From JBFKUL01 sp041635755 (lineage in GTDB: Bacteria > Pseudomonadota > Gammaproteobacteria > Burkholderiales > SG8-39): a stretch of 7,553 bases of DNA. Within the stretch, counting starts at the first letter, position 1; each line of letters opens with the position of its first letter. Made by a program: the position numbers and the translations under genes. The DNA lies in NCBI GenBank assembly GCA_041635755.1, contig JBFKUL010000141.1, positions 1 through 7,553 of the forward strand. Reading direction: 5' to 3'. The notes under the pieces were generated by a model. The model had not been told where the DNA came from and did not search any database. It worked only from the letters and a program-made list of their open reading frames with translations. Positions 1-7,356 of the stretch are shown here, in pieces.

Positions 1-1
1 G

Positions 2-451
2 GAAGGTGCCGGCCTGCGCGTGGGCATCGCAGTGAGCCGCTTCAACGATCAGATTTGCGCGCGACTCCTCGAGGGCGCGCAGGGCGAACTCGCACGGCTT
101 GGCGTGCGCTCCGCCGATGTCACCGTCACCCGCGTCGCGGGCGCGCTGGAAATCCCGCTCGCGCTGCAGTGGATGGCGCAGTCCGGAAAATTCGATGCGC
201 TGGTTGCGATCGGCGCGGTGGTCCGAGGCGAGACCTATCACTTCGAAGTGGTGGCGAACGAGTCGGCGCGCGGCCTGATGGACGTGGCGCTCGAGTTCGG
301 CATCCCGGTCGCCAACGGCATACTTACGACCGACGACGAGGCGCAAGCACTGGCGCGCGCCGACAAGGGCGCCGAGGCGGTGCGCGTCGCGATCGAGATG
401 GCGCGCTTGCGGGGCGCGCTCAAACGACACTTCGTGGAGCGCGGTGCATGA
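2..451 (+). CDS. ribH: 6,7-dimethyl-8-ribityllumazine synthase (RibH), 5'-truncated by window edge
   Basis: This is the penultimate enzyme of riboflavin synthesis. It condenses 5-amino-6-ribitylamino-uracil with 3,4-dihydroxy-2-butanone 4-phosphate and acts as a cytosolic oligomer. The visible 149 residues keep the family landmarks in order: the N-terminal GLRVGIAVSRFN strand (about residues 4-15), the AGALEIP substrate loop (46-52), and GAVVRGETYHFEVVANES (about 71-88), in which His80 of the fragment matches the catalytic histidine. A GTG at 20 could be mistaken for the start. However, the frame is open to the window edge and the residues before it (EGAGLR) are typical RibH N-terminus, so the true start lies upstream. 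Family members have about 155-170 residues, so only a few are missing. The stop overlaps the nusB start by 4 bases (ATGA), the common ribH-nusB arrangement. Identification is very secure from motifs and context. Confidence 0.97.
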   Translation, partial: EGAGLRVGIAVSRFNDQICARLLEGAQGELARLGVRSADVTVTRVAGALEIPLALQWMAQSGKFDALVAIGAVVRGETYHFEVVANESARGLMDVALEFGIPVANGILTTDDEAQALARADKGAEAVRVAIEMARLRGALKRHFVERGA

Positions 452-915
452 AAACCGCTCGACGTCGCGCACGCGAGATCGCACTGCAGGCGCTCTACGG
501 CTGGCAGCTCGCCGGCGGCGAGCCGCCGACCGTGCTCGAGCAAGCCGCGGCGCTGGAGGGCTACGAACGCAGCGACAGAGCGCTGGTCGAAGCGCTGGTG
601 CGCGGCGTCATCGGGCGCGCTGGCGAGCTGGAGTCGCTCATCGCGCCGCTGCTCGCCGAGCGTGCCTTCCGTCAGCTCTCGCCGGTCGAGCGCGCGATCC
701 TTTACATCGGCGCCTTCGAGCTTGCGGCGCAGCCTCAGACGCCCTTCAAGGTGGTGGTCAACGAGGCGATCGAGCTCGGCAAGAGCTTCGGCGGCACGGA
801 TGGCCACCGCTTCGTCAACGGCGTGCTCGAGAAGCTCGCGGTCAACCTGAGAAGCGCCGAGGTCCGCCGTGCCAAGGCTGCGGCGCTTTCCACTTCGGGC
901 GACGGCGGCCGCTGA
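448..915 (+). CDS. nusB: Transcription antitermination factor NusB
   Basis: NusB is a small all-helical RNA-binding protein. With NusE (ribosomal protein S10) it binds boxA RNA in antitermination complexes on rRNA operons. The 155-residue product has the family's usual length and blocks: RRRAREIALQALYGW (5-19), ALVEALVRGV (45-54), LSPVERAILYIGAFEL (77-92), and PFKVVVNEAIELGKSFGG (99-116) followed by GHRFVNGVLEKLA (119-131). The last 20 or so residues are a basic, Ala/Ser-rich tail of low conservation. The ATG at 448 overlaps the ribH stop. A Shine-Dalgarno-like GGAG lies at 436-439, 8 bases upstream, which decides the start; the frame stays open far upstream only as a GC-rich artefact inside ribH. 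A 32-base gap separates it from thiL. Confidence 0.97.
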   Translation: MKTARRRAREIALQALYGWQLAGGEPPTVLEQAAALEGYERSDRALVEALVRGVIGRAGELESLIAPLLAERAFRQLSPVERAILYIGAFELAAQPQTPFKVVVNEAIELGKSFGGTDGHRFVNGVLEKLAVNLRSAEVRRAKAAALSTSGDGGR

Positions 916-947
916 GACGGTCGCCGGGCGTTGCGCCGAATCGCGCC

Positions 948-1925
948 ATGGCCTCGGAGTTCGAGCTCATTCGTCGCCACTTTGCGCGTCCGGCTCGCAC
1001 GCGCGACGGGCGCCTGGTGCTCGGTGTGGGCGATGACGCGGCGCTGTTGCGCGCCGCGCCCGGCATGGTGCTCGCCGCCTCGACCGACATGCTGCTCGAA
1101 GGCCGGCACTTCACCGTCGGCGCCGATCCGCGCCTGCTTGGGCACAAAGCGCTTGCGGTGAACCTTTCGGACCTGGCGGCGATGGGCGCGACGCCGCGCT
1201 GGGCGACGCTCGCCATCGCGCTGCCCTCGGACGACGAGCGCTGGCTGACGGCGTTTGCCGACGGGCTCTACGCACTTGCCGACGAGCACGGGGTAACGCT
1301 GGTCGGCGGCGACACGACGCGAGGGCCGCTCAACATCTCGATCACGGTCCTTGGCGAGGTCCCCGAGGGCCTGGCGCTGCTGCGAAGCGGCGCGCGCGCC
1401 GGGGACGACGTCTGGGTTTCGGGCGAGCTTGGCGGCGCCGCGCTCGCGCTCGCCGCGCGCGAGGGCCGGGCGCGGCTCGAGGCGGTCGACGAGACGGCGC
1501 TGTTCATGCGCCTCGACGCGCCGCAGCCGCGCGTCGCGCTCGGCGAGCGCCTGCGCGCGCTCGCAAGCGCCTGCATCGACGTATCGGACGGCTTCGCGGC
1601 CGATCTGGGCCACATCCTCGAGCGCTCGAGCGTCGGTGCGCGCATACGCTACGAGGCGCTGCCCAGGGCGAGCGCCTTCGCGCGCCTCAACGAGGCCGAG
1701 CTCGAGCGCCGCTGCGTGCTCGCCGGTGGCGACGATTACGAGCTGGTGTTCACCGCGACGAAGGCCAAGCGCGCCGAGCTGGCGGCGCTTGCTCATGAGC
1801 TCGCGCTGCCGCTGGCGCGCGTCGGCGAGATCGAGGCGGGCGAAGGGAGACTCTCGGTGCTCGACGCGCAGGACCGCACGCTGCCACACGCGGGCGGCTT
1901 CGATCACTTCGCGGGGACGCGATGA
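948..1925 (+). CDS. thiL: Thiamine-monophosphate kinase ThiL
   Basis: ThiL phosphorylates thiamine monophosphate with ATP to give thiamine diphosphate, the active cofactor. It belongs to the PurM/SelD-like ATP-binding fold. The 325-residue protein has the normal family length. Visible motifs are the N-terminal SEFELIRRHF (3-12), GVGDDAALL (26-34; Mg/ATP acidic pair), STDMLLEGRHF (45-55), KALAVNLSDLAAMGATP (67-83; the ALAVNLSDLAAMGA signature), GGDTTRGP (120-127), IDVSDGFAADL (210-220) and AGGDDYELVFT (259-269). All key acidic residues appear present. The ATG at 948 is chosen because the protein then begins with the typical ThiL N-terminus; no convincing Shine-Dalgarno sequence is visible. It sits 32 bases after nusB, a frequent neighbour in bacteria, and its TGA overlaps the pgpA ATG by 4 bases, suggesting translational coupling. 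Confidence 0.97.
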   Translation: MASEFELIRRHFARPARTRDGRLVLGVGDDAALLRAAPGMVLAASTDMLLEGRHFTVGADPRLLGHKALAVNLSDLAAMGATPRWATLAIALPSDDERWLTAFADGLYALADEHGVTLVGGDTTRGPLNISITVLGEVPEGLALLRSGARAGDDVWVSGELGGAALALAAREGRARLEAVDETALFMRLDAPQPRVALGERLRALASACIDVSDGFAADLGHILERSSVGARIRYEALPRASAFARLNEAELERRCVLAGGDDYELVFTATKAKRAELAALAHELALPLARVGEIEAGEGRLSVLDAQDRTLPHAGGFDHFAGTR

Positions 1926-2410
1926 CCGTGCTGCGCCCGGACGCGGCGTTCGTGTTCGCTCACCCGGCGCATTTCGTTGCCTTCGGCTTCGGCACCGGCC
2001 TCGCGCGCGTCGCTCCGGGCACCTTCGGCACGCTGCTCGCCTTCCCCCTCTATTGGTTGATCGCGCGCTACGACGCTTCGCTTGCGTTGCTCGGCGCGAC
2101 CGCGCTGTTCTTTCTGGTCGGCGTCTGGGCCTGCGACCTGACCGGCCGGCACCTCGGCGTCGCGGATCACGGCGCCATGGTGTGGGACGAGGTGGTGGCG
2201 TTTCTGCTGGTGCTCGCGATCGTGCCCGCTGAGCCCGCCTGGCAGGCTGCCGCGTTCGTCTTGTTTCGCGCCTTCGATATCGCCAAACCCTGGCCGATCC
2301 GGCATTTCGAGCGGCGCTGGAAGAACGGTTTCGGCGTGATGTTCGACGATCTGCTGGCGGCGGGCTACACGTTGCTTGCTCTGGCGATCGCGCAGAGGAT
2401 CCTGTTCTGA
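1922..2410 (+). CDS. pgpA: Phosphatidylglycerophosphatase A
   Basis: This inner-membrane lipid phosphatase dephosphorylates phosphatidylglycerophosphate to phosphatidylglycerol. The 162-residue product matches family length. It shows the PgpA signatures GFGTGLARVAPGTFGTL (22-38), DHGAMVWDEVVAF (82-94; the D-x(5)-DE acidic centre), FRAFDIAKPWPI (115-126) and FGVMFDDLLAAGY (137-149; metal-binding DD). Hydrophobic stretches at about 55-70, 92-102, 106-117 and 145-160 are compatible with a multipass membrane protein. The ATG at 1922 overlaps the thiL stop (ATGA) and a weak GGGGA lies at 1913-1917. The stop at 2408-2410 shares one base with the pncC ATG (TGATG). Placement after thiL is a widespread arrangement in proteobacteria. 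Confidence 0.96.
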   Translation: MTVLRPDAAFVFAHPAHFVAFGFGTGLARVAPGTFGTLLAFPLYWLIARYDASLALLGATALFFLVGVWACDLTGRHLGVADHGAMVWDEVVAFLLVLAIVPAEPAWQAAAFVLFRAFDIAKPWPIRHFERRWKNGFGVMFDDLLAAGYTLLALAIAQRILF

Positions 2411-2916
2411 TGACCACCGATCCGCTTGCGGCACTCGCCACGCGCGCCGGGCAACGCCTGAAAGAGGCGAGGGCGATGCTCGCCACGGCCGAGTCGTGCA
2501 CCGGCGGCTGGGCGGCGCAGGCCATGACCGCGATCGCCGGTTCCTCGGACTGGTTCGAGCGCGGCTTCGTGACCTACTCGAACGAGGCCAAGCAGGAACT
2601 CCTCGGCGTGTCCGAGGCAACGCTTGAGCGCCACGGCGCGGTCAGCGAGCAGGCCGCCGCCGCGATGGCGCTTGGCGCGCTCGAGCGCAGCCGCGCGCAG
2701 GTAACGCTCGCAGTCACCGGCATCGCCGGTCCGAGCGGCGGCTCGCCGGACAAGCCCGTCGGCATGGTGTGCTTCGCGTGGGCCGCGCGCGGCGCAGCGC
2801 CACGCTGCGAGACACGCCATTTTTTGGGCGATCGCGAGAGCGTGCGCCGCCAATCGGTCGAGCGCGCGCTCGAAGGCATCATCGAGCTGCTTGACGCGGG
2901 CCTGCCGCAGGTCTAA
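2410..2916 (+). CDS. pncC: Nicotinamide-nucleotide amidohydrolase PncC (CinA C-terminal domain family)
   Basis: PncC deamidates nicotinamide mononucleotide to nicotinic acid mononucleotide in pyridine nucleotide salvage. The 168-residue stand-alone form lacks the N-terminal molybdopterin-binding-like domain of full-length CinA. Motifs visible are ATAESCTGG (25-33; Ser29 is the expected nucleophile), FVTYSNEAK (53-61; Tyr56 and Lys61 are the expected catalytic helpers), HGAVSEQ (75-81), and VTGIAGPSGG then SPDKPVG (102-118), the nucleotide-binding signature. The ATG at 2410 overlaps the pgpA TGA by one base. A good Shine-Dalgarno-like AGAGGA lies at 2394-2399, 10 bases upstream. It is the last gene of the housekeeping run: a 59-base gap with a likely new promoter follows, and no + strand intrinsic terminator with a T-run is visible after its TAA. 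Confidence 0.96.
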   Translation: MTTDPLAALATRAGQRLKEARAMLATAESCTGGWAAQAMTAIAGSSDWFERGFVTYSNEAKQELLGVSEATLERHGAVSEQAAAAMALGALERSRAQVTLAVTGIAGPSGGSPDKPVGMVCFAWAARGAAPRCETRHFLGDRESVRRQSVERALEGIIELLDAGLPQV

Positions 2917-2975
2917 AAAATAAAAGTCGGAGCGTGTCTCTTGCGAGAGCGTCGTCCGACCCTAAGATAGCCATC
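2914..2975 (+). promoter_or_regulatory. Candidate sigma70-type promoter with upstream A-tract, leaderless for the Memo-AMMECR1 gene
   Basis: The gap after pncC contains TTGCGA (2941-2946, 4/6 match to TTGACA), a 16-base spacer, and TAAGAT (2963-2968, 4/6 match to TATAAT). Exactly 7 bases follow before the ATG at 2976, so transcription would begin at or next to the start codon. A 12-base pure A/T run at 2914-2925 (TAAAAAATAAAA), the most obvious one in this GC-rich window, falls about 50-61 bases upstream of the expected start site, where a distal UP element would lie. No Shine-Dalgarno sequence precedes the ATG, consistent with a leaderless message. The call rests on pattern matching only; read-through from the upstream operon remains possible. 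Confidence 0.45.
2926..2960 (-). terminator. Weak terminator-like inverted repeat oriented for the - strand
   Basis: GTCGGA (2926-2931) and TCCGAC (2955-2960) form a perfect 6-bp stem, and TCTC/GAGA (2937-2940 with 2945-2948) can form a small inner hairpin. Read on the - strand, the structure is followed at once by a TTTTATTTTTTA tract (complement of 2914-2925). It therefore resembles an intrinsic terminator for antisense transcription entering from the right. The loop is long, the stem short, and no - strand gene lies nearby to need it. The repeat also encloses the candidate -35 box, so it could equally be accidental or regulatory. Confidence 0.2.
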
Positions 2976-4343
2976 ATGGCCACCATTCGACCCGCGGCGG
3001 TCGCCGGCGCCTTCTATCCCGGCGAAACGCGGCAGCTCTCCGCCGAGTTGGACCGGCTGCTCGAGCCCGAGGCGCCGCGTGACGCGGGCTTCGGCTTGCC
3101 GAAAGCGCTCATCGTGCCGCACGCGGGCTATGTCTACTCCGGCCCGGTGGCGGCGAAAGGCTACGAGACGCTTGCCGGCGCACGCGGTGTGGTGAAGCGC
3201 GTCGTGCTGCTCGGACCGGTGCACCGCGTGCCGGTGCGTGGGCTCGCGCTGCCGGGGGCGGACGCCTTCGATACGCCGCTGGGTCGCGTGCCGGTGGACG
3301 CGGCGGCGGTGCGCGCGCTCGAGCGTCTGGGCCAGGTGGTGGTGAGCGCGGCGGCGCACCGGCTCGAGCACTCGCTCGAGGTGCAGCTGCCGTTCCTGCA
3401 GCGCATGCTGGACGAGTTCACGATCGTGCCGCTCGCGGTCGGCATGGCGTCGACCAAGGACGTGGCGCAGGTCATCGAACGCCTTTGGGGCGGTCCCGAG
3501 ACGCTTATCGTGCTGAGCACCGATCTGTCGCACTACCATCCCTACGACGAAGCGAAGACGATCGATGGCGCGACGCTCGCGCGTATCGAAGCATTCGCCA
3601 GCGACATCGATCATGAGCAGGCATGCGGCGCGACGCCGCTCAACGGGTTGCTGCACGTGGCAAGAGCACGCGGCCTCGCGATCAAGCAGCTGGCGGCATG
3701 CAACTCGGGCGATACCGCGGGTGATCGCGATCGCGTCGTCGGCTACTCGTCCTTTGCGCTCTACGAGGGCGACGAGGTCACGCGCGAGGAGGCGGGCCGA
3801 ACGCTCATCGGCGTCGCGCGCGGCTCGATCGGGCATCGGCTCGGGCAAGCCGCCGAACCCAGGCTCGACGCGCCGGCGTGGCTCGCGCAGGCCGGCGCCA
3901 CATTCGTCACGCTGATGATCGAAGGCAAGCTGCGCGGCTGCATGGGCAGCCTCCAGGCGCACCGCCCGCTTGGGCTGGACGTGGCCGAGAATGCGGCCGC
4001 GGCGGCATTCCGCGATCCGCGCTTTCCGGCGCTCAAGCTCGAAGAATGGTCGAGAACCGAAGCCGAGGTGTCGCTGCTCTCGGTACCGCAGCACCTGCCC
4101 TTCAGCGACGAGGTCGACCTGCTCGTGAAGCTTCGCCCGGGCATCGACGGCGTGATCCTCGAGCACGGCGAGCGCCGCAGCACGTTCCTGCCGCAGGTGT
4201 GGGAGGGATTGCCGGACCGGCGCAGCTTCATCGAGGAGCTCAAGCGCAAGGCCGGTATCACCGCGGACACGCGGCTGATCCACTGCAAGATCTGGCGCTA
4301 TCAGGTCACGAAGTGGCGCCAGTGCGAGCTCGGGGCGAACTGA
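2976..4343 (+). CDS. amrB-amrA: Memo-AMMECR1 fusion protein (AmmeMemoRadiSam system proteins B and A in one chain)
   Basis: The 455-residue protein joins two conserved families. Residues about 1-265 are a Memo domain, structurally related to class III (LigB-type) extradiol dioxygenases. It starts RPAAVAGAFYPG (5-16), then IVPHAGYVYSGPVAAKGY (46-63), LLGPVHRV (78-85), EHSLEVQLPF (131-140), STDLSHYHPYDEA (181-193) and ACNSGDT (241-247). His49, His83 and Cys242 correspond to the His/His/Cys metal pocket described for human MEMO1, so metal binding is likely. Residues about 270-455 are an AMMECR1 domain with LRGCMGSL (319-326), FRDPRFPAL (345-353), EAEVSLLSVP (362-371) and a GIDGVILEHG...STFLPQVWE block (389-410). 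The chemistry is not known to me; cytosolic location is inferred. ATG 2976 is preferred over GTG 2934 because Memo proteins start just before RPxAVAGxFYP; no Shine-Dalgarno sequence is seen. The radical SAM partner begins one base after the stop. Confidence 0.95.
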   Translation: MATIRPAAVAGAFYPGETRQLSAELDRLLEPEAPRDAGFGLPKALIVPHAGYVYSGPVAAKGYETLAGARGVVKRVVLLGPVHRVPVRGLALPGADAFDTPLGRVPVDAAAVRALERLGQVVVSAAAHRLEHSLEVQLPFLQRMLDEFTIVPLAVGMASTKDVAQVIERLWGGPETLIVLSTDLSHYHPYDEAKTIDGATLARIEAFASDIDHEQACGATPLNGLLHVARARGLAIKQLAACNSGDTAGDRDRVVGYSSFALYEGDEVTREEAGRTLIGVARGSIGHRLGQAAEPRLDAPAWLAQAGATFVTLMIEGKLRGCMGSLQAHRPLGLDVAENAAAAAFRDPRFPALKLEEWSRTEAEVSLLSVPQHLPFSDEVDLLVKLRPGIDGVILEHGERRSTFLPQVWEGLPDRRSFIEELKRKAGITADTRLIHCKIWRYQVTKWRQCELGAN

Positions 4344-4344
4344 C

Positions 4345-5432
<1,088 letters not shown>

Positions 5433-5433
<1 letters not shown>

Positions 5434-5465
5434 TGATTCCAGCTCCGTGCCGGCTGCACGCGTGA
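5433..5465 (+). other. Possible 10-codon coupling ORF between amrS and the transporter gene
   Basis: An ATG at 5433 shares its first base with the amrS stop (TGATG). It opens a 10-codon frame reading MIPAPCRLHA, whose TGA (5463-5465) overlaps a GTG at 5462 (GTGA), the likely transporter start. Stop-start overlaps on both sides would let terminating ribosomes pass from amrS to the transporter, which has no visible Shine-Dalgarno sequence of its own. No Shine-Dalgarno sequence precedes this mini-frame either, and a frame this short can easily arise by chance. It is unlikely to encode a functional peptide. Confidence 0.2.
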
Positions 5466-6697
5466 GCCTGCAGCCAGGCTCGGGCGGCTGGCTCGCCGCG
5501 GTCTGCGCGAGCCGCCTGCTCTCGGCAAGCTGGTTCGTCGCCTATTCGGCGGTGCTGCCGCTGACGCGCGCCGAATGGAACCTGTCGGCGAGCGAAGCCG
5601 GCATGATCCAGTCGGCCTTCCACCTTGGTTACTTGGTATCGCTGTTCATCGTCGGCTTTCTCGCCGATCAATTCGGCGCGCGGCGCACCTTTCTCCTCAC
5701 CAGCATCGCCGGCTGGGTGAGCCCGCTGCTGTTCGTCGCCTTCGCCGACGGCTTCACCTCGGCGCTCCTGCTGCTCGCGCTGACCGGGCTGTGCCAGGGC
5801 GGCAGCTATACGCCGGTGCTCGCGCTGATCAACGACAACGTCGCTCGCGAGCGCCGCGGACGCGCGATGGGTTTGCTGATCGCCGCGTCGAGCGCGGGCT
5901 ATGCGCTGTGCCTCGGCATCGCCGGTCTGGTGCTCGTGTTCGCTGGCTGGCGCAGTGCGGTCGGCGCGGTCGCGGCGCTGCCGATCATCGCCTGGCTGCT
6001 CGCGCTCGCCACGATGCGCTCCACGCCGAACCGGATCCACCCGCGTCCGGCCGGCGCGTCCCTGCTCGCCGCGCTGCCCGCGGTGCTGAAGAACCGCAAA
6101 GGCATGCTCTCGGTGTGGGGCTATACGTTCCACAACTGGGAGCTGCTCGGCCTGTGGGCGTGGCTGCCGGCGTTCCTCACCGCGGCGCTCGTCGGCGGCG
6201 GCGCGAGTACTGCCGAAGCGGCTGCGGTGGGCCTTTCGTTTGCCGCGCTCACCTACGTCGCCAACATCGGCGGCTCGATCGTCGGCGGCACCATGGCCGA
6301 CCGCTGGGGGCGCACGCAGACCATCCTGTTGTGGTCGTGCGTCAGCCTGACCCTGTCGTTCTCGATCGGCTGGATGATTGCGCTGCCGATCGGCTTTTTG
6401 GTGGCGCTCGCCTGCCTGTACAACTTCGCCGGCATTGCCGATTCGGCGACGCACTCGACGGTGCTGGCCGAAAGCGTGCCGCCGCATTATCTCGGGGTAG
6501 CCTACGCCGTGCGCTCGGTGATCGGCTTCGGTGCCGGGGTCTTGAGCCCGGTTGTGTTCGGGCTGGCGCTCGACCTCGCCGGCGGCACCCGCCAGACGAG
6601 CGATTCTTTCGCTTGGGGCGTGGCATGGGCAACGCTTGGTCTGGGCGCCGCGCTTGGGCCGCTCGCCACGCTCAAGCTGCACCGCCTCGCGCGATGA
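5462..6697 (+). CDS. Major facilitator superfamily (MFS) transporter, substrate unknown
   Basis: The 411-residue polytopic protein fits a 12-helix MFS transporter. The first helix is about 9-34. An MFS motif A follows helix 2 (GFLADQFGARRTF, 65-77), and its second-half counterpart GGTMADRWGRTQT (275-287) starts the duplicated C-terminal bundle. A charged cytoplasmic loop with NRIHPRP (190-196) separates the halves. In helix 7, YTFHNWELLGLWAWLP (221-236) carries polar and aromatic residues that could line the substrate path. The start is uncertain: GTG 5462 is chosen because it sits just before the first helix and overlaps a short upstream frame. GTG 5447 would add five residues; longer in-frame extensions run into amrS. 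The stop overlaps the methyltransferase ATG by 4 bases. The location suggests it moves a substrate or product of the AmmeMemoRadiSam enzymes, but substrate and direction cannot be read from sequence. Confidence 0.88.
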   Translation: MSLQPGSGGWLAAVCASRLLSASWFVAYSAVLPLTRAEWNLSASEAGMIQSAFHLGYLVSLFIVGFLADQFGARRTFLLTSIAGWVSPLLFVAFADGFTSALLLLALTGLCQGGSYTPVLALINDNVARERRGRAMGLLIAASSAGYALCLGIAGLVLVFAGWRSAVGAVAALPIIAWLLALATMRSTPNRIHPRPAGASLLAALPAVLKNRKGMLSVWGYTFHNWELLGLWAWLPAFLTAALVGGGASTAEAAAVGLSFAALTYVANIGGSIVGGTMADRWGRTQTILLWSCVSLTLSFSIGWMIALPIGFLVALACLYNFAGIADSATHSTVLAESVPPHYLGVAYAVRSVIGFGAGVLSPVVFGLALDLAGGTRQTSDSFAWGVAWATLGLGAALGPLATLKLHRLAR

Positions 6698-7299
6698 GGC
6701 CGTTCTCCGCCGCCTGCGAACGCAACCGGGGGCCGATCCTCGAGATCCTCGCGCGCGTGTTCGCCGATCGCCGAGCCGTGCTCGAGATCGGCTCGGGCAC
6801 CGGGCAGCACGCGGCCCATTTTGCGCCGGCGCTGCCGCAGCTCGTGTGGCAGCCGAGCGACGTCGACGAGCATCTCGCGGGCATCCGCATGTGGACCGAC
6901 GACGTTCGCGCGCCCAATCTGCGTAGACCGCTTGCGCTCGATGTCGACGATCCATGGCCCGCGGTCGAGGCCGACGCGGTGTTCTCCGCCAATACCTGCC
7001 ACATCATGAGCTGGCTGCAGGTCGAGCGCATGTTCGAGTGTGTCGGGCGGCTGCTGCCGCCCGGCGGGGTGTTCGCGCTGTACGGCCCGTTCAGCTACGA
7101 CGGGCGCCCCACCTCGGAGAGCAACGCGCGCTTCGATGCGATGCTGCGCGCCGACGACCCGCTCAGTGGCCTGCGCGACATGGGCGAGCTGTGCGCGCTC
7201 GCCGCGCGCTGCGGGCTAGCGCTCGAGGAGGACAACGCGATGCCCGCCAACAATCGGCTGCTGGTGTTCCGCAAGCAGGCGGCGGTCGACCGCGCGTAG
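6694..7299 (+). CDS. DUF938/UPF0585 family class I SAM-dependent methyltransferase
   Basis: The 201-residue protein belongs to the DUF938 (UPF0585) family, which also includes the animal METTL26 protein and has no reaction I know to be established. The family start RPFSAACERNRGPILEIL (2-19) is clear. The Rossmann SAM-binding motif I is VLEIGSGTGQHAAHF (29-43), followed by WQPSDVDEH (52-60), an ALDVDDPWP segment (81-89), SANTCHIMSW (98-107; the family's conserved N-x2-HI-x-W-like block), LLPPGGVFALYGPFSYDGRPTS split across 120-141, and a C-terminal DNAMPANNRLLVFRK (180-194). The ATG at 6694 overlaps the transporter stop by 4 bases (ATGA) and no Shine-Dalgarno sequence is seen, so translation is probably coupled. 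Being last in the cluster, it is a candidate tailoring enzyme, probably methylating a small molecule, though this is inference from context. Confidence 0.93.
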   Translation: MRPFSAACERNRGPILEILARVFADRRAVLEIGSGTGQHAAHFAPALPQLVWQPSDVDEHLAGIRMWTDDVRAPNLRRPLALDVDDPWPAVEADAVFSANTCHIMSWLQVERMFECVGRLLPPGGVFALYGPFSYDGRPTSESNARFDAMLRADDPLSGLRDMGELCALAARCGLALEEDNAMPANNRLLVFRKQAAVDRA

Positions 7300-7307
7300 C
7301 GGCGCGA

Positions 7308-7331
7308 AGGGAATTCCGATCGGAATACCCT
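7308..7331. terminator. Near-perfect 24-base dyad between convergent genes (bidirectional terminator or protein-binding site)
   Basis: AGGG (7308-7311) and CCCT (7328-7331) flank a perfect 14-base palindrome, ATTCCGATCGGAAT (7313-7326); the only unpaired positions are the A/A pair at 7312 and 7327. It begins 9 bases after the methyltransferase stop and ends 25 bases before the stop of the convergent - strand gene, the right position for a shared terminator. As RNA it would form an ATTCC/GGAAT stem with a GATC loop, extended by the outer 4 bp. No T-run follows on either side, so a classic intrinsic terminator is not shown. A dimeric regulator site is the alternative. Confidence 0.4.
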
Positions 7332-7356
7332 CGATCGGGCCTCGCTACACCTCGAA

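Noticed and set aside
916..947. A possible TPP riboswitch or other leader before thiL.
   Set aside because: The gap is only 32 bases, far too short for a riboswitch, and shows no TPP-box-like sequence.
735..2525. A 596-residue open frame on the - strand opposite nusB, thiL, pgpA and pncC.
   Set aside because: Its translation is Arg/Ala/Pro-rich low-complexity sequence with no recognisable motif, as expected opposite high-GC genes. The + strand carries four clear families across the same span.
2934..2975. GTG at 2934 as the start of the Memo-AMMECR1 gene, adding 14 residues.
   Set aside because: Memo proteins begin immediately before RPxAVAGxFYP. The GGAG at 2929-2932 is only 1 base from this GTG, and the extension crosses the candidate promoter.
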